Program-made: the position numbers and the translations under genes
Shown: positions 61,277 to 64,000 of the stretch, in pieces
How the letters are laid out: every line of letters begins with the position of its first letter
Position numbering within the stretch: the first letter of the stretch is position 1
Notes under the pieces: generated by a model
What the model saw: only the letters and a program-made list of their open reading frames with translations
Databases searched by the model: none
What the model was told of the DNA's origin: nothing
NCBI RefSeq assembly: GCF_024204645.1
Contig: NZ_CP100351.1
Span: 3,746,001-3,810,000, forward strand
Reading direction: 5' to 3'
DNA length: 64,000 bases
Origin: Desulfomicrobium sp. ZS1
Lineage (GTDB): Bacteria > Desulfobacterota > Desulfovibrionia > Desulfovibrionales > Desulfomicrobiaceae

Positions 61277-63409
61277 TTAGTCTTCCCGGAGTTCGGCTTC
61301 GTTCATGAAATTTCGGTCGTAACGGTCCCAAATATCCAGGGCGATGCTGAGCGGCTTGACCATCGGGACGGTGTAGGTGTGGAAACGCTTGGCGTAGAGG
61401 GATTCCCGGAATCTGGTCACGTGGGTGCACAGGCCGCGCGGGGAGACGATGAACGGTTTGTCGATGGAACGCCGGAGTTCGACCAGCCGTTCGGCCAGAT
61501 ATTCGGAGAGGTAGGGCACCTGCAGGTAGATCGCGGCCACGATGACATCGGTATCCTCGTCATCGGCGATGATCTCAAGCGCACGGATGAGCCGCCTGTC
61601 ATCGCAGTTGCCCAGAAGATCGAGCGGATTGTTGCCGACATTGACCAGCATCTGCTCCAGGTCGTCGGGGCTTGTGGCTTTGATGTTTTCACGCAGCAGG
61701 TCCTGCAGGCGCCTTCTGGTTTGGGGAGTGAACTGGGCCAACTCCATGCCTTCGGCCGTGATTTGGTCGGCCAGCAACACCGCCGCGCCGCCACCGACGC
61801 TGACCACCGCCGTGCGCTTGCCCCTGGCCTTGGGCTGCGTGGTCAGGATGGAGAGCACGTTGACCATGATCTTGGGGTCTTCGGTCAGATCTTCGATGAG
61901 ATAGAATCCGGCCTGGGAACAGCATGCCCGGAAGGCTTCGTGACTGCCCGCCAGGGATGCGGTGTGCGACATGGTCGCCTCCTTGCCGCCTCCGGAGCCG
62001 CCCTTGATGATCAGCACCGGCTTTTGAGCCGCCACCTGCCTGCCGATCTCCATCAGCTTGAGGCCTTCGGACAGCCCTTCCAGATAGATGGCGATGACCT
62101 CGATGCGCTGGTCCTGGCCCATGTGCGCCAGGATTTCCGCCACGCCCACGCTGCTCGAATTGCCGCAGGATACCCACTTGCCCATGCCGACCCGGTCCGC
62201 TTCCAGCATCTCCATGAGTTCCATGCCGATGCCGCCGCTCTGGGAGATGATGCCGATGCCGCCGGGCTCGCGGATGATGCCCGTTCGATGCGGCGGGATG
62301 AACATGGTGTTCACGCCGGAGAAATTGTCGATGATGCCCAGACAGTTGGGCCCGATGTAGCTGACCCCGTACTGCAGGCTTAACTTCCGAAGCCGTTCTT
62401 CAAGTTCCCGCCGTCCGGATTCGGCAAAGCCGTCGCTGATGATGATGGCGCCCTTTCCTCCGGCCCGGCAGAACTTCTCGAACTCACGGACCACGGTCTC
62501 GGAGTTGACGACAAAGACCGCCACTTCCGGCACCTCCGGCAGGCTCTCCAGATTCGGATAGCAACGCATGCCCTGCAAAGCTTCCGTGCGTGGGTTGATG
62601 GGATAGAGGCGGCCCAAACGGCGAAGATTCTTGAGTACGATGCCGCCCACCGTGCCGGTGTTCGACGCTCCGTAGAGGACCACGGAGGCAGGGCTGAAGA
62701 TGGTGCGCAGGCTGGCCATTTTTTGCGGCGAGACATCGGTCTGGCGAGGGTAATGGACCGGATCGCCGGCGATGAGGCGGGCATCGACAATGGCGAAGCC
62801 CTCTTCGTAGACGATGACGGGATTCAGATCGAGTTCATGGATTTCAGGGTGTTCGGCCATGAAACGCGACACGTTCATGGCCAGGCGGATGACGGCGGCC
62901 TTGTCCAGGGCCGGACCTCGGAATCCGTCCAGAATGCGCCCGGCGTGAGTCCTGTCCAGCATGGCCCGGACTTCATTTTCCTCCAGGATTCCGATTCCGG
63001 GCGCCACGTCGGCGAGGAGTTCAACGAAACGGCCTCCCGAACCGATCATGGTCATGGGACCGAAGCTGGGGTCCTGGGTGGCGCCGATGAGCACCTCAAG
63101 GCCGGGTTTGACCATGGGTTGGATCAGGATGCCGTCGATCTCCGTCACCCCGGCGGCCTGCACATTGTCCATGAGTTCTGCATACCCGGCCTCAAGCTCG
63201 GCCAGGTCTTTACGTCCCAGCAGCACGCAACCGAGGTCGGTCTTGTGGATGATCTGGCTTGAGACCGTCTTCATGGCCACGGGAAAACCAAGCTCCTTCG
63301 CCGCCTGCCCGGCCTGCTCCAGCGTGCGGATCATGCGGCCCAGCACAGGAATGTCGTAGGCGTCCAGAAGGGTTCGGCTTTGTTCAAATCCAAGCTGTGT
63401 CGGTTCCAT
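61277..63409 (-). CDS. ADP-forming acyl-CoA synthetase (fused alpha-beta type)
   Basis: The 710-residue protein fuses an N-terminal ATP-grasp (beta-like) domain (about residues 1-230) to a CoA-binding domain and ligase domains (about 245-710), the reverse of the alpha-beta order of some ACDs. SASVVLYGASNTGTVGG-type sequence (SPASVVLYGASNTGTVGG) starts the CoA-binding part, and SHTASLAGSHEAF holds the likely phosphohistidine. It interconverts acyl-CoA plus ADP with acid plus ATP. The start at 63409 has CAGGAGC upstream. The acyl substrate is unknown. Confidence 0.85.
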   Translation of the reverse strand: MEPTQLGFEQSRTLLDAYDIPVLGRMIRTLEQAGQAAKELGFPVAMKTVSSQIIHKTDLGCVLLGRKDLAELEAGYAELMDNVQAAGVTEIDGILIQPMVKPGLEVLIGATQDPSFGPMTMIGSGGRFVELLADVAPGIGILEENEVRAMLDRTHAGRILDGFRGPALDKAAVIRLAMNVSRFMAEHPEIHELDLNPVIVYEEGFAIVDARLIAGDPVHYPRQTDVSPQKMASLRTIFSPASVVLYGASNTGTVGGIVLKNLRRLGRLYPINPRTEALQGMRCYPNLESLPEVPEVAVFVVNSETVVREFEKFCRAGGKGAIIISDGFAESGRRELEERLRKLSLQYGVSYIGPNCLGIIDNFSGVNTMFIPPHRTGIIREPGGIGIISQSGGIGMELMEMLEADRVGMGKWVSCGNSSSVGVAEILAHMGQDQRIEVIAIYLEGLSEGLKLMEIGRQVAAQKPVLIIKGGSGGGKEATMSHTASLAGSHEAFRACCSQAGFYLIEDLTEDPKIMVNVLSILTTQPKARGKRTAVVSVGGGAAVLLADQITAEGMELAQFTPQTRRRLQDLLRENIKATSPDDLEQMLVNVGNNPLDLLGNCDDRRLIRALEIIADDEDTDVIVAAIYLQVPYLSEYLAERLVELRRSIDKPFIVSPRGLCTHVTRFRESLYAKRFHTYTVPMVKPLSIALDIWDRYDRNFMNEAELRED

Positions 63410-63811
63410 GGGGGCTCCTGCGGGGTGGTGGTTTTGTATTTTCATCATGAGGTTCGTGGCTTTTTTTTGCAAGTAGGCCTTGGCCGGGCGCTGTTTTTGG
63501 ATTCCAGTTCAGCTTAAAAGGAATCAGTGTAAAGCATGTGGGTGTCGGTATTTTTATCATTTTTAAGAATGGATTCTATCCGCTGAAGAATACACGCGAT
63601 TCTTTGCAAACATTTGTCATACTGTTTTGGACTTGTCGAAATAGTTTACATGGTTCTTTCTTTGTTCATTTTTTTGAAATCATAATGTTCTCAATATCAG
63701 AGGGTTGCATTTGTTGCATGACTTTTGCTTGTATAATTCAGGTGATAAAGCGCGAAGTATGTTCTTTACGCGGTCAGAAATGCAAAAATGGGCAATTAAG
63801 GAGGTGGAGGT
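63410..63811 (+). promoter_or_regulatory. AT-rich spacer with possible promoter of secreted-protein gene
   Basis: This 400-bp stretch holds no convincing gene. TATAAT at 63732-63737 lies 74 bp before the next start, but no good -35 box is at the right distance, so an activator may be needed. AAGGAGGTGGAGG at 63798-63810 is a very strong ribosome site. Confidence 0.35.
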
Positions 63812-64000
63812 ATGAATATGAAGAAAATTCTGCGAGGTATTGTTGTTTTGGCAATTTTTCTCGTCTTCTCTTCTCCGCTGAGTGCGGCGACTGTCTATTG
63901 GACGGATTGGACCGCCGTATCGGTCACCGCTCCCGGCGTGCTGGGTACGCTCGACATCGGCTCGAGTGATGTCGATGTTATCTTCAGCGGGTCGTATTCT
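63812..64000 (+). CDS. Secreted protein, possibly PEP-CTERM type (partial, runs off right edge)
   Basis: From the ATG at 63812 there are 63 residues before the window ends. A signal peptide (MNMKKILRGIVVLAIFLVFS to about residue 25, ending PLSAA) is followed by TVYWTDWTAVSVTAPGVLGT, a beginning seen in PEP-CTERM-type extracellular proteins. The C-terminal sorting signal that would prove this lies outside the window. Confidence 0.6.
   Translation, partial: MNMKKILRGIVVLAIFLVFSSPLSAATVYWTDWTAVSVTAPGVLGTLDIGSSDVDVIFSGSYS

Overview
The window is a chromosomal segment of a sulfate-reducing deltaproteobacterium of the Desulfovibrionales type. The strongest markers are a complete four-gene Qrc operon (menaquinone reductase of sulfate reducers) and a gene for TunR, the XerC/D-derived tungstate regulator known from sulfate-reducing deltaproteobacteria. 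A Desulfomicrobium-like genome would fit, but the genus is inferred. Most genes are high-GC. One block (about 44.0-50.6 kb) is visibly AT-rich.

Layout. 1-3.4 kb (minus): partial amidohydrolase, hotdog thioesterase, phosphoglycerate-mutase-like probable homoserine kinase and homoserine dehydrogenase, tightly coupled. 3.5-4.6 kb: two tRNA-Ser genes and rfbC. 4.8-9.5 kb: qrcABCD. 9.6-11.9 kb: acyltransferase and MFS transporter. 12.0-15.0 kb: a cobalamin riboswitch ahead of the class III ribonucleotide reductase genes nrdG-nrdD. 15.1-17.5 kb: a 49-aa ORF and three FlgO-like or lipoprotein genes. 17.5-20.3 kb: tungstate transporter tupABC behind a perfect 30-bp palindrome, the probable TunR operator. 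20.3-21.0 kb: two copies of a large palindromic repeat and a MITE-like element. 21.0-25.8 kb: hypothetical gene, hsp20, Lon-like protease, trxB. 26.0-29.8 kb: lipoprotein, radical SAM gene and tunR between two identical tRNA-Asn genes, plus a third diverged palindromic repeat. 29.9-37.2 kb: GGDEF/TPR protein, MBL hydrolase, a 75-codon gene with an in-frame TGA (candidate selenoprotein), FMN reductase, comF, hybrid kinase. 37.2-43.9 kb: rplU-rpmA-obgE-proB, thiN, M24 peptidase, PHP phosphatase, membrane protein. 44.0-57.5 kb: two complete minor pilin/PilY1 operons in the same orientation, the first AT-rich and the second of host composition, with different gene orders. 57.6-64 kb: small protein, NtrC-like regulator with an altered GAFTGA loop, two small genes, periplasmic msrA, ADP-forming acyl-CoA synthetase and the start of a secreted protein.

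How genes work together: QrcABCD passes electrons from periplasmic cytochromes to menaquinone. TunR probably controls tungstate uptake by TupABC; tungsten serves formate dehydrogenases in these organisms. The B12 riboswitch probably lowers class III ribonucleotide reductase expression when cobalamin is available. The minor pilins and PilY1 proteins prime and tip type IV pili. Best candidates for something undescribed: the palindromic repeat family whose stems change in sequence while pairing and lengths are kept (copies at 20.3, 20.6 and 29.3 kb), and the possible small Cys-Sec protein at 33066-33293.
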